This document shows, piece after piece, positions 42,737 to 53,000 of a stretch of 64,000 nt of DNA. Made by a program: the position numbers and the translations under genes. The notes beneath the pieces are model-generated. The model was not told the origin of the DNA. It ran no database searches and worked only from the letters and a program-made list of their open reading frames with translations. Location of the stretch: the NCBI GenBank assembly GCA_027622975.1, contig JAQBVN010000003.1:62001-126000 (forward strand), in the 5' to 3' direction. The number at the start of each line of letters is the position of its first letter. Positions within the stretch are counted from its first letter, which is position 1. Origin of the DNA: Bacteroidota bacterium. GTDB taxonomy: Bacteria; Bacteroidota; Bacteroidia; Flavobacteriales_D; Sanyastnellaceae.

Positions 42737-44629
42737 TCAAGCCCATCCTGTTTGAAAAGCCTTCCAATCGCCTGGATGGGTCAAATCCACGAATGCCCCC
42801 TCCATGGGAATGCAGGGGAAGGTAGCCTCGCTTGAAGCTAGCATCAAGGCCGTGGGGATCTCGCGTTCATTTCTCAATGGCTCCAAGGGTGTGTTGAGGC
42901 ATGCATTCAGCAAACAATCCCTTTCCCATCGAAACACATTCATGCTCACCCAAACCTTGCCATTGCCATCCTTGACACGCTCCACATCCTGGGCACTGGG
43001 TTTCTCCATCATGGCCATCAATCCCGCATCCTCCGACCACTCCACCACTGCGAAGGCCATCACCCGTTCCTTCGGTAAACCCAACGAGTCCCGGTCAAAC
43101 ACCACCATGCCATGCCCCACCTCGGTCAGGGCGCTGAAGGCACCTGATGGTGGCTTGTTGTCGCCATTGCACACCGAAACACAGATTCCCGACCATTCGG
43201 GATGTGCCTCCAAGGCCACGGCCACAGCCGCTGCAGTACCCTCTGGTTTGGATCGCCCACAAGGGATTCCTTGCCTCGCTACATCCCAGGCCAAACCCTG
43301 AGGTGCCCAACGGCGAAGTTCAGCCTCCGAGGTGTCGTCTTCTGCAGAAAGTACTACACATACGAAATCCACCCCCTCGGCTTGGGCTTGTTCAAGAATC
43401 AAGGCGAGAAAAGGTTTGCCCTCGGCGTTCACGGGCAACATGGCCTTGGTCACTTGTCGAAGCAAGGCTGTGGCCCCTTCACCCAGTCCTGCTTGATCCA
43501 ACGAGGATTCAGCCCTCATGCGCGAAGACCGTCCCGCAGCCAGGACCACCAAGGGATGGCTCGGTTGTTTCCATGGACGGCAAACCGCACCATCCACGGG
43601 AGAAACGGTCCAAGATGCGTTTGCCCCTGCATCTCGCAAAGCGTTGTGAACCTCGTCCGTTCGAGACCGCGGGCACCACACCAACGCACAGCCCCCCCCA
43701 CCAGAACCCACCACCTTGTAGCCCCAAGCACCGGCTTCCATGGCCGAATGGCCCAACGTCTCAAGCTTGGGCGTACTAAGACCCAGAGCCTCCCGCAACA
43801 CATGGTGATGACTTCCCATGAGTTTGGCCACATGTTCACCTCCACCCTTTCCCCAAGATTCGGCGGCCTCCTCCTCCAACTTGACATTCCGCCATGTGCC
43901 TCGCCAAAGTGCCAATTCCTCGTCGGTCCAAGTTTCCGTGCCGGCCACGTCCTCGAGCGGGCGCCACCCCCCGCCCGCTCGCTCCAAAAGTGACAGGCGC
44001 GACAACTTGCAGCGCTGAAGATGGCCAAACGTGTTCTTGGGCTCTCCCGAGTCCACCAACACCCAAGCCCCCTGATGCCCCCCTTCAAGGGATTCGACAT
44101 GCCAACCCGGATGAATCCTGAGAACCCCTCCACACGCAATGGCCACATGATCCATGAATCCTCCAGGAGCTCCAAACCGCCCCACCTCCACTTCATGCGC
44201 ATGACGCGCGAGTTCCATGGGATTCAGGGTACAACCAGAGGCATAGGCCAAGGCATTCACCCATGCCACGACCATTGCTGTGGAACTGCTGCACCCAGAT
44301 TGCAAGGGGATGTCGACATGGCAAAGCACATGTCCACCCGCGTGGACTTCCCAACCTTGGACCTCGGCGTGGGCCAAACCCGCATGCAAAAAATCCCGCA
44401 CGTTCCATTCCCCGTCATGAGGCGCTGACCATGACTCATCAGAACTCCACGCAAACCTCAGGCCCGGGGTTTCTAACCGCCACTTTCCATCCGTGCTCGG
44501 CGACACCACCATGCGGCAACGAAGCGGAATGGCCGCAGCCATCACTGGCAAACCCAAATAATCCTGATGTTCACCCATGAGACAAACCCTCCCGGGAGCC
44601 TCAGATACAAAGGGTTCAAACCATCCCAT
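42737..44629 (-). CDS. bifunctional GalK-like GHMP sugar kinase / nucleotidyltransferase
   Basis: 630 residues with two domains. Residues 1-~350 are a GHMP kinase of the galactokinase type: SEAPGRVCLMGEHQDYLGLP (residues ~9-28), the ATP loop PLQSGCSSSTAMVVA (~108) and the third motif VGSGGGGCALVW (~307). From ~359 to the end is a nucleotidyltransferase fold: VVLAAGRSSRM, TKAMLPVNAEGKPFLALIL, GTAAAVAVAL, VCNGDNKP (metal Asp) and FVDLTHPGDW. Predicted reactions are sugar to sugar-1-P, then NDP-sugar. The order is opposite to that of fucokinase/GDP-fucose pyrophosphorylase (FKP). The sugar is unknown. Start chosen at 44629, overlapping the symporter gene by 14 bases. Confidence 0.85.
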   Translation of the reverse strand: MGWFEPFVSEAPGRVCLMGEHQDYLGLPVMAAAIPLRCRMVVSPSTDGKWRLETPGLRFAWSSDESWSAPHDGEWNVRDFLHAGLAHAEVQGWEVHAGGHVLCHVDIPLQSGCSSSTAMVVAWVNALAYASGCTLNPMELARHAHEVEVGRFGAPGGFMDHVAIACGGVLRIHPGWHVESLEGGHQGAWVLVDSGEPKNTFGHLQRCKLSRLSLLERAGGGWRPLEDVAGTETWTDEELALWRGTWRNVKLEEEAAESWGKGGGEHVAKLMGSHHHVLREALGLSTPKLETLGHSAMEAGAWGYKVVGSGGGGCALVWCPRSRTDEVHNALRDAGANASWTVSPVDGAVCRPWKQPSHPLVVLAAGRSSRMRAESSLDQAGLGEGATALLRQVTKAMLPVNAEGKPFLALILEQAQAEGVDFVCVVLSAEDDTSEAELRRWAPQGLAWDVARQGIPCGRSKPEGTAAAVAVALEAHPEWSGICVSVCNGDNKPPSGAFSALTEVGHGMVVFDRDSLGLPKERVMAFAVVEWSEDAGLMAMMEKPSAQDVERVKDGNGKVWVSMNVFRWERDCLLNACLNTPLEPLRNEREIPTALMLASSEATFPCIPMEGAFVDLTHPGDWKAFQTGWA

Positions 44630-46409
44630 GCTCACGGAGACCTTGACGGTGCAATGAAAACACACCCAGGGCAGCAAGCAGCGCAAGGACCACAAGCCAC
44701 AAAGCCGATGTCTCGTGGCCATACAACCACGAACCTGTGGCCATCAGGGCGCCATACACAGACACACAGCCCAAAAACGCTTGCAACAAGCCACGTGACA
44801 CAGAATGCCCGCGAGGGGATGTATCCCTCGCGAAGCCACGCCATCCTGGACCTGAAACGCCGGTTTGGGCTACAAAAGAAGTCAACACCTCTTGAGATTC
44901 TGGCTGAAAAATCCACGCAGTCGCAACCCACCCGCCCGTGGTCAGGGCTGTTCCCCACAACAACTTCTCCCACGACTCCAACACGGGAACCCATGCCAAT
45001 GGATCTGCGGACAACGCATCGTGAATCCATGTGAAATACATGGCGACCACCAGCGAAATGACCATCGCTGAAATTTCAGTGGCCGCTGAAATTCGCCACC
45101 AAAACCAGCGCAGCAAAAACAATCCTCCCGTTCCAGCTCCCAACAGGAGCAACAAATTGAACGCCTGACCTGCATCGGTGAGAGACAAACCAAGACCGGC
45201 ACCCAACACCAAAGAGAAACCCGTGGCCAGTTGTCCTGCCACAACACGTTGACGTTCCGTGGCCTCGGGGCGGATGAATCGACCGTAGAAATCGTGGACC
45301 AAATAACTTGCCCCCAAATTCAATTGAGTGCTCATCGTACTCATGAAAGCTGCGAGCAGTGAGGCTGCCACAAGCCCAAGCAATCCAGGAGGGAGCAAAG
45401 ACAACATGGCCGGATACGCCAAGTCATGACCCACCTTGTCCTCCGCCACATGGGGAAACGCCTCTTGCAATGAGGCCAGGTCTGGAAACACAATGAGCGA
45501 AGCCAAGGCCACCAAAATCCAAGGCCATGGCCTCAGTGCATAGTGAGCGACATTGAACAGCAATGTGGCACCCACTGCATGCCCTTCGTCCTTGGCAGAA
45601 AACATACGTTGGGCTATGTACCCACCTCCCCCGGGTTCAGCACCTGGGTAATAACTCGACCACCATTGGACCGCCAAGGGAATGAGCAACATCGGAATCC
45701 ATGCATCAGGGTTGGTCAAATCAGGAACCAGGTCCAATTGGGGAACCACAGAAGGGTGATTCAACAACCCCTTCAATCCGCCGATTTCAGGCAATTCCAC
45801 AATCCACCACGCCGCCCACACCGAGCCGACCATCGCGAGGATGAACTGCACAAAATCCGTCAAAATCACGGCCCTCAAGCCACCGAGGACACTGTAAACC
45901 AACGTGATGCTACATGTCACCAACAACGTCAGCCAACCCGGCCATCCCAGCAAGATGCTGCCAAGTTTGATGGCAGCCAAACTCACCGTGGCCATCACGA
46001 GAACATTGAACACCAAGCCGAGATACAACGCGCGAAATCCACGCAAAAAAGCAGCCGATTTGCCCCCATATCGAAGCTCGTAAAAGCTGATGTCCGTGAG
46101 TACGCCCGAACGGCGCCAGAGCCTTGCATACACAAACACAGTCACCATTCCAGTCAACAGAAAAGCCCACCACGCCCAATTGCCTGCCACCCCTTGTTGC
46201 CTGACTAGATCCGTCACCAAGTTGGGGGTATCGGTGCTGAACGTGGTCGCTACCATGCTGATGCCTAGAAGCCACCAAGGCATGTTTCGACCAGCGAGGA
46301 AATATCCCGCGGCATCTGATTTGGCCTGTCGGCTTGCCCAAAGTCCTACGCCCAAGGCCAAAACGAAATACGCCCCGATGAGGGCCCAATCCAAGGTTGT
46401 CAATTGCAT
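44616..46409 (-). CDS. sodium:solute symporter (SSS family)
   Basis: 597-residue polytopic transporter with about 14 transmembrane segments. Family features are LDWALIGAYFVLALGVGLWA SRQAK, DAAGYFLAGRNMPWWLLGIS MVATTFSTDTPN, the LGGLRAVILTDFVQF segment, and AASLLAAFMSTMSTQLNLGA SYLVHDFYGRF. SSS transporters import sugars, sialic acid, amino acids or vitamins with Na+. The open frame runs 107 codons upstream to 46730 through a region antisense to another gene; MQLTTLDWAL at 46409 is the clear start. It overlaps the kinase fusion start, so it probably imports the sugar that the fusion activates. Confidence 0.92.
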   Translation of the reverse strand: MQLTTLDWALIGAYFVLALGVGLWASRQAKSDAAGYFLAGRNMPWWLLGISMVATTFSTDTPNLVTDLVRQQGVAGNWAWWAFLLTGMVTVFVYARLWRRSGVLTDISFYELRYGGKSAAFLRGFRALYLGLVFNVLVMATVSLAAIKLGSILLGWPGWLTLLVTCSITLVYSVLGGLRAVILTDFVQFILAMVGSVWAAWWIVELPEIGGLKGLLNHPSVVPQLDLVPDLTNPDAWIPMLLIPLAVQWWSSYYPGAEPGGGGYIAQRMFSAKDEGHAVGATLLFNVAHYALRPWPWILVALASLIVFPDLASLQEAFPHVAEDKVGHDLAYPAMLSLLPPGLLGLVAASLLAAFMSTMSTQLNLGASYLVHDFYGRFIRPEATERQRVVAGQLATGFSLVLGAGLGLSLTDAGQAFNLLLLLGAGTGGLFLLRWFWWRISAATEISAMVISLVVAMYFTWIHDALSADPLAWVPVLESWEKLLWGTALTTGGWVATAWIFQPESQEVLTSFVAQTGVSGPGWRGFARDTSPRGHSVSRGLLQAFLGCVSVYGALMATGSWLYGHETSALWLVVLALLAALGVFSLHRQGLREHGMV

Positions 46410-46447
46410 CAAAACAAGAATACAACCTGTCAGGTGGGAGGAACAAT

Positions 46448-47641
46448 TCAGAAGCAGTGAGTTCCAAACAATCCCAAGATCATCAGGATGTCTGAAACGG
46501 TCACTGCCCCATCTCCGTTGACGTCCACAACACAATCCTGTTGACATCCAAACTCGGCCAACATCACCAGGAGGTCTGCAACAGCCACCCAGCCGTCGAC
46601 GGTGACATCCCCCAGGCATCCGACGGGTGGCGCGTCGACATCGTAGTTGTTGGCAACGGGCGGATACGAGGGACAGACCTGTTGGCTGGTGAAAGACATC
46701 AACGCTGACAAGTTCCAATCGTAATACCATGGATCATCCATGTGGGGAACGTGACCCGCACCTTCAAACACCGTCAAGGAATTGACAACACCTTCCGCAC
46801 TTGCCTGGAGATGCACCGGCCAACTGCCGTCCACTTCGATGACATCAAAACCCAACAATTGAACCATTCCAGTACCAAAGGGAACCGTTGTGTCCGAGGT
46901 GCCATGGGTGCTTACCACAGGAGCGTCTCCAGCTTCTAACCAGGTGGCGCTTCCCAAAGCCCCTGAAATGTTCATCACAGAGAGAACTGCGGAACTGTAT
47001 CCCGGGTTTCCACTCAAGCCTTCAATGCCTCCACCCAAACCAGGCTGGGTCAAATCAATGCCATCAGGCACCTCCCCGAGATTGTCCACATAGGCCGCAT
47101 GCAGAGCGATGAAGCCGCCTGCAGACGATCCACCCAGGACAATCCGGTCGGGATCAATGCCCCAAGGGTTGCCTTCTTCCGTGTGGGACCTTCGAAAAAA
47201 CCTCACCGCTGCCTTCGCGTCGTGGACACCGCGAAAGACGGCCTCTTGCAAAGACGTGGACAAATCAAAGAAATCGTCCACGCCAAGCCTATAGCTGATG
47301 CTTGCCGCGACATAGCCCATGCGGGCCAAATCCTCGCACAACGGCACCACGTCCGTGCCGTCGTTGCTTCCCGCAAGGAAAAACCCGCCGTGCGCCAAAA
47401 TCACCACCGGACGATCGGAGACGTCGTCTCCCACAGGGCGGTACACGTCCATGTCCAATTCCTCCATCGCACCCGAGGCGCCGACGTTTCCTCCGTAAAT
47501 CACGCCATAATCCACTTGGATTTGATCAAACACTCGGTAGCGGTAACGCACACCGTCGCATTGTCCCCATGCCGTGGCAAAGGAGAGCATGAACGCCGCG
47601 GACACTGCCGCCCTTTCGCACCGTCGACACCAATCACGCAT
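46448..47641 (-). CDS. secreted alpha/beta hydrolase with dockerin-like C-terminus
   Basis: 397 residues. A signal-like N-terminus (RAAVSAAFMLSFATAWGQC) precedes an esterase/lipase-type alpha/beta hydrolase: oxyanion HGGFFLAG, nucleophile GGSSAGGF, an acid candidate in HGTSDTTVPF, and a His in GHVPHMDD. The last ~55 residues contain two EF-hand-like repeats, DVTVDGWVAVADLLVMLAEF and DVNGDGAVTVSDILMILGLF, ending in GTHCF, very like type I dockerin. The frame opens at 47836, but the upstream part is out of frame with the phhA-like remnant and not conserved; start at 47641. Likely cleaves esters on an extracellular polymer. Confidence 0.85.
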   Translation of the reverse strand: MRDWCRRCERAAVSAAFMLSFATAWGQCDGVRYRYRVFDQIQVDYGVIYGGNVGASGAMEELDMDVYRPVGDDVSDRPVVILAHGGFFLAGSNDGTDVVPLCEDLARMGYVAASISYRLGVDDFFDLSTSLQEAVFRGVHDAKAAVRFFRRSHTEEGNPWGIDPDRIVLGGSSAGGFIALHAAYVDNLGEVPDGIDLTQPGLGGGIEGLSGNPGYSSAVLSVMNISGALGSATWLEAGDAPVVSTHGTSDTTVPFGTGMVQLLGFDVIEVDGSWPVHLQASAEGVVNSLTVFEGAGHVPHMDDPWYYDWNLSALMSFTSQQVCPSYPPVANNYDVDAPPVGCLGDVTVDGWVAVADLLVMLAEFGCQQDCVVDVNGDGAVTVSDILMILGLFGTHCF

Positions 47642-47801
47642 TTCCCTCAAGATCAAAACCGGCGAACCAGCGGTCCAATTCCAAGCGAAGTGGGGAAGCC
47701 TTGCCTTCCAAATTGGCGCGCTGACGCTCGTACAAGCGCCTCCACGTGTCGTGGTGATCGGGCGTGTAGTTGGCCCACATTTGCGACAATCCCTGGTCCA
47801 T
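47634..47801 (-). pseudogene. N-terminal fragment resembling phenylalanine 4-hydroxylase
   Basis: A 55-codon frame from ATG 47801 (open from a TTG at 47849) encodes QMWANYTPDHHDTWRRLYER followed by QRANLEGKAS. This fits the N-terminal helix of aromatic amino acid hydroxylases, whose usual pattern is Y-T-x-E-D-H-x-x-W-x-x-L-x-x-R-Q-x-x-x-L-x-x-x-A. The iron-binding catalytic domain (about 200 further residues) is absent: the frame stops at 47634 and the hydrolase begins in another frame 7 bases later. I read it as a remnant of a deleted gene; an independent small protein cannot be excluded. Confidence 0.5.
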
Positions 47802-47858
47802 GTGATGAAAATACACCACACGAACCAGGGATTCAACCTCCTGGAACAAGAAGGTTCC

Positions 47859-50060
47859 TCAGTGTACCGCCAGGCGGTTCGTGGTCACGTGACCCGAACG
47901 GTGCGTCACCGAAACCGTGTACATGCCGGCACTCAACCCGGCCAATTCCAATTGCACCACGCCGCCTTGCGCCCATTGGCCCACTTCGGCACGTCGGCCG
48001 CTCATGTCCCAAACCGACACCACGTCGCCGGCAGAGAGTCCACTCACCCAAACCTGCTCGCGCGCCGGGTTGGGCATCAGGACCCATTGGGCGGCTGAGC
48101 CTTCGACCACCGCATCCGGGTTGCCTGTCAAGGCGTTGATGATTCCATGGAATTCTTGGTGGTACAGGTTGGCGACACGCGCGTTGTGCACAATCACCGT
48201 GTTTTCGTCGTTGACGCTTTCGGCGCTGGACGACCAGTTGTGCGAACCGGTGATGACCAGCGGGTCCGAGCCCACCTCGCTGTGGTCGACAATGGCGTAT
48301 TTGTGGTGGCAATCGCCACTCAAATTGTGCGCGTACACCTGCACGCCGTTGCTGATCAGGTTGTCGAATTCGCTTCCCGTAACGTTGACCTGTTCAATCA
48401 CGCCGACCGGGCTGACGAAGAAACTTTGGTTGAGTTCGACAATCGCCGAGCCCAAATCGTCGCGAGTCAAGGTCAGAAGTGCAAATTCCAAGTCCGCGTT
48501 GGCGGCCTCGATTTCCGCCAGGATGGCCGCGTTGGTGCCGTCCGAGGGAGAGAAATACAACTCCACGGGGCTTCCACCAATCAGGAAGTCCACCGGGGTG
48601 TTCCAGGTCTTGTCCGCGCCAAACTTGCTGTTTGCAGGATCAGGCGTCATGCCCTGACTCCCCCACATTTCTTCAAACTCCAACTCGTAAGCGCGGGCCA
48701 AACTTTGATCCTCAAACACAATGGCGTTGTTCAGGTCACTCACGAGCTGTCCTGTGGTGAGGTTCGTCGAACCGGTCAACACAAACGCCGTTTCGGCAAA
48801 ATCAGCGTCTCCAACAATGAACTTGTTGTGCATGCCGCTGCCCTCGCCGTCCGTTCGTGGGTGGGTGACCACCGATGCGTCGAGGTTCATCAAGCCGACG
48901 TTGGCGTTGGTGCCTTCGTAGATCCAGCGGATTTGGACGCCGTTGGCCGCAGCCGCGTTCACGGCATCTTCCACCGTTTGGTCCCCAAGGTTATACGCTG
49001 CAACATCCAAGGTGTGCTGGGCGCTCATGATCCAAGCGGCCACCGTGTCGTTCATGTCGGTGCCAAGCGAAAGCGCCAACTCCTCCGTGGCGACGCCGTG
49101 GTCCACGGCGCCGTTAAAGTACACGTGAATGTTCCCTGAGCTTTCCGAAACCGTCGCGTAAGGCCGGATGGTTGACACGGCTGAAGAACCGTCGTCGAGG
49201 GTGGACACCGCACGCGCGTAGTAAATGGTTCCCGGCTCGAGCCCCTCGAGGTTCACAAAGTGGCTCGGGGTGTTGCCTGCGATGGCCGAAGCCGTCATTC
49301 CCAAGTCCTCTGTCAGACCGTATTCCACCGTTCCGTCGCACGCCAAATCCGTGGTCCACGACAAGGTGAAGCTCGTGGTGGCGAGGTTGGTTTGGGAAAC
49401 CGGCGAGGTGTAGCACAGCGCGGACGCAGGAATCAAATCCACCGGTCCGCGGGGCAACAACTGGTAACCACCAAACCCGTCGAACGAGAATTGCGACACA
49501 ATCCCGATCATGTCCACTTCGCATCCCGTCAATTCTTCTCCCACCAGCGAGTTACTTGTACGCACGTAAATCACACCCGACTCTCCTGCCGCGTTGAAGT
49601 CGTAGGTGGTGTTTCCTGTGATGAACGTGCCTGCAAGCGGAAAGGTCACTCCGTTGATTCGAACGAGTTGCCCTTCGAGGCTTTCGTTCATTTGGGCTGG
49701 CGTAATCTCCAAAGGATCAGGCAACGTGCCGGCCCCGAAGAAATCCACCGCCGTCAAGTTGGGGCCCACTTCAAGCAACCCGTTGTATTCGGTGATTTCT
49801 CCCGTCACGCTCAGGCTGTCCCCAATCTGCGGCGTCGCATCCCAGGACGACCAATCCGCACCGGGGTAAAGCGCAATGCCTGCCGTGGCATCCTGGAGGT
49901 AACGGACGGAACCGAGGTTGTCGTCGCTGGTCACCACCCCGGTGACCGTGACCACATCTCCCACGTTGTAATTCTCGCGCGCGTCGAGGATGTTGTTTTG
50001 CGCCACAGCTCCCGTGGTCATAACAGCGGCCGTCAAGGCCAAAGTCAATTTCAAGTTCAT
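47859..50060 (-). CDS. secreted phospholipase D-like protein with OB-fold, FN3 and T9SS domains
   Basis: 733 residues. Signal peptide (MNLKLTLALTAAVMTTGAVA); residues ~25-210 form OB-fold-like domain(s) (NVGDVVTVTGVVTSDD, QDATAGIALYPG), as in secreted nucleases; ~215-305 is fibronectin-III-like; then a PLD domain with two HxK(x)4D motifs, HNKFIVGD (411-418) and HHKYAIVD (585-592), each followed by a G-S/T-N type motif. The last ~80 residues are a type A T9SS sorting domain (VLMPNPAREQVWVSGLS ... GMYTVSV). It may cleave phosphodiesters in DNA or phospholipids outside the cell. Its ATG overlaps the TonB receptor stop (ATGA). Confidence 0.9.
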   Translation of the reverse strand: MNLKLTLALTAAVMTTGAVAQNNILDARENYNVGDVVTVTGVVTSDDNLGSVRYLQDATAGIALYPGADWSSWDATPQIGDSLSVTGEITEYNGLLEVGPNLTAVDFFGAGTLPDPLEITPAQMNESLEGQLVRINGVTFPLAGTFITGNTTYDFNAAGESGVIYVRTSNSLVGEELTGCEVDMIGIVSQFSFDGFGGYQLLPRGPVDLIPASALCYTSPVSQTNLATTSFTLSWTTDLACDGTVEYGLTEDLGMTASAIAGNTPSHFVNLEGLEPGTIYYARAVSTLDDGSSAVSTIRPYATVSESSGNIHVYFNGAVDHGVATEELALSLGTDMNDTVAAWIMSAQHTLDVAAYNLGDQTVEDAVNAAAANGVQIRWIYEGTNANVGLMNLDASVVTHPRTDGEGSGMHNKFIVGDADFAETAFVLTGSTNLTTGQLVSDLNNAIVFEDQSLARAYELEFEEMWGSQGMTPDPANSKFGADKTWNTPVDFLIGGSPVELYFSPSDGTNAAILAEIEAANADLEFALLTLTRDDLGSAIVELNQSFFVSPVGVIEQVNVTGSEFDNLISNGVQVYAHNLSGDCHHKYAIVDHSEVGSDPLVITGSHNWSSSAESVNDENTVIVHNARVANLYHQEFHGIINALTGNPDAVVEGSAAQWVLMPNPAREQVWVSGLSAGDVVSVWDMSGRRAEVGQWAQGGVVQLELAGLSAGMYTVSVTHRSGHVTTNRLAVH

Positions 50061-53000
50061 TCCTTAGGTTTCTTGTTCTGCAATCCTTTCAATTCAAGCA
50101 CGGCGCTCAAACGAACCATGCGCGGCGGCCCCACAAACACCTCCGCACGGCCTGAACCGCCTTCCACCCCATAAGGATTGGGAGCATACTGAGAGTTGTT
50201 CGTTGCGTCTGACACGTACAACGCGTCGAGGACGTTGGTCACACTGAGTCGCAAACGCAGTTTCGCATGGTCCGACACATCGAATGATGTCCCCGCGTTG
50301 ACATCGAGAAGCGCATACGCCGGTGTCATCCATACATCCTTAGGGGCACCACCTGTGATCACATCGCCAGGCGAAAAATTCGCGTAGTGTTGCCAAAACA
50401 CTGTGTTTCTCAACGACACATAGGTTCCGCGTTTGGGACGGAAGCTCAGAGCCCCTGAGATTTGACGCTGGGCCGCATCACCCACCCGGACACCGTCCAG
50501 GTTGACCAACGTGTCTGCAATTCCGCCATCCGTGAGGCGTGTAATGAAAGAATTGGTTGTGCTGTTGACCAACTCCACCCGTTCGTTGCTCGTCCAACGC
50601 CAATTCCCCGCTGACACGACACCTTGCAAGTCCCACTTGGGTGAGGGGGTGTAGGCGAAGTCCCATTCAATCCCGGAATGCACGGCATCGGCGTTCAACA
50701 GGTTGTAACCTAGGCTACGATCGACATCATCGATGACGGATGCTGCAACTTGACCCCACTCTTCTGCACTTGCATCACTTTCAACCAAGTTGATCAAGAA
50801 CTCTCGACCCGCCACAGTGGAGGTGTCCGCATAGACAGACAGGGTAGGGTCTTGCCACAATCCCGAGACGCCATAGAAGCGGTTCACCGGTTTGTTTTCC
50901 CACCCTGTTCTGTAGGCATTCACATTGCTCGCAAATTTGCCTTTGGCAAACTTTACCCCAGCTTCCACTGCCTTCACATATTGGTTCTCGTATCCTTCGA
51001 TGACATTGTTGTTCAGGTCAAACACCGAATTGAAGAGGGGCGCTCTGTTGAGGTACCCCAAGTTCATGTAGGCATTCACCCATTCGTTGAAGTTGTAATT
51101 CCCGCCTGCCTTGATGGTTGCGCTGTTGAGTTGTTCCCAATCCGTGGTGTATGTTGACAAACCGGGGTGACTGGCCGTCACAAAGGTTGTGTCCATTTTC
51201 CACTCCGTCTCGCCCAAAGCCCTGTACTCATCCGTGGATCGCACTTCATAGATTGTGTCATTCAACGTCACCACGTTGGGACGGAAATAGTCAATGGCTC
51301 GGTACCAGCTCTGAGCCCCACTTACATTGATGAAGGCCGAATAATTGTATTTGTCGAGTTCCAGTTGGAGGTATGAACCACCCCAAGCCACTTGGCCATC
51401 GTCGTGATAGTAATATTTGTCTCCTTCTCGAAGGGGTGCGTCGAAGCTTGCATTTTGGTCTCGGCGATCATCCGGTGCGTCGTAGTAATCAGCCCCAAAC
51501 ATGTTCCCCAACGTGCGGTAATGGCTCCCGGTGTAATGACGCACATCCACTCCGGCACTGAAATTCAACTGATCCGAAAGCTGGGTTGAGAAATTGGACA
51601 AAGCTCCAAACCAACGGTGATCGTTGTGTGCAATCCGAATGAAATTGGAGCCTTTGCGTTCTCCGTTTTCGTCCACGTTCAAGCCATTGGGCCCAAACTC
51701 AAACAACTGGTGAGAATCCCAAGTGCCTTGCATGTCCAACTCGCCGTCCGAGGTGCGATCCCCTGGCGTGCTCGACAACGCTTCTCCTCCTCCCGTGCCA
51801 AAACTGGCGTAGGCTGTGGTCGTCAGAGTCGATCGATCCGACAAACTCCACACATCTCTCACAGTCACGATGGGTTTGAAGTAAAAGTTTTGGCGGGAAT
51901 TGTAACGTCGAACGTCGCCATAGGTTGTGTCGATTTGACCCGTCTCCTCGTTGTAATTGTAGTACACCTCCTGGTAGTTCACCATGAATTCGTTGAATTC
52001 ACGCCCCCTCGACACAATGGAAGTCTCAGTCAACCCTGATAGCACTTCGGCCAATTCCTCTTGTCCAGCCTCATCTGTCAATTGTTGAGCGAGGTTTGTG
52101 TCATATTCAAAGACCTGCATTTGGTAAGCACGCTGGCCATGTCGTTGGGGGGCGCCAAACGTTGTCAAACTCAGGTTGTGGTTGCCAATCGATGTGCGTC
52201 CCTTGAGGTAGTAAGCATACGTCTCCGATTCCAACCCGTCGGCGAAACCACGGTTGGCTTTGTACGAACCTGTGAAATGCAAAAAGCCCTTTTCATGATT
52301 TCCAAACACCCCGCTGAGGCTGTTTCTGTAGTATCCATAGGACCCAATTTCCGATTGATAATTGATCGACCCGTTGGCCGACTCGTCTCCTCCCGTCAAG
52401 ATGTTGATGGTCCCTCCTACGGAAGGGATGGCGAGCTTGCTCGCCCCGAGGCCGCGTTGAACTTGAGTGGTCCGAACCACCAAATCCAAACCCGCCCAGT
52501 TGCTCCAATACACCCATCCGTTTTCCATGTCGTTCATGGGCACGCCGTCCACCATGACCGCGAGGTTGGTTTGGTCAAATCCGCGAATGGTCACACGCGC
52601 ATCTCCGTCTCCACCGCCCTGTTGTGTGGCGTACACGCCCGGGGTTGTGTTGAGCACCAGTGGCAGGTCGCGTCCAGCCAGTTCCTCTTGAATTTGAGCA
52701 GGCAACACATTCGTAAAAGCCACAGGTGTCTTTCGAGAAATCACCACATCCGCGGAGACCACCGCCTCCTCCATGATGAGTGTCTCCATGCGGAATCTCA
52801 CTTGCGTTGAGGCCCCAGTGCATTCCACCTGCCTTTGTTGGGAGGCATATCCGATGTAAGACACTTCGAGGGAAGCCGCCCCCTTGGGAAGTGCCAAACT
52901 GAAAGCTCCGTCGAAGTCGGTTGCTACGACGCTGTTCACGGATTTGATGTAGGCACCAATGAGGGGTTCGTTGGTCAATGCATCCACGACTGTGCCCTCC

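Noticed and set aside
46410-46730. 107-codon N-terminal extension of the symporter
   Set aside because: Arg/Cys-rich and overlapping the hydrolase C-terminus in another frame; true SSS N-terminus begins at 46409.
47099-48139. 346-codon plus-strand frame across the hydrolase and PLD gene ends
   Set aside because: Spans two opposite-strand genes and has Arg/Pro-rich shadow composition.
48147-50174. Two long plus-strand frames (330 and 304 codons) opposite the PLD-like gene
   Set aside because: Compositional shadows rich in Arg, His and Val over a gene with intact catalytic motifs.
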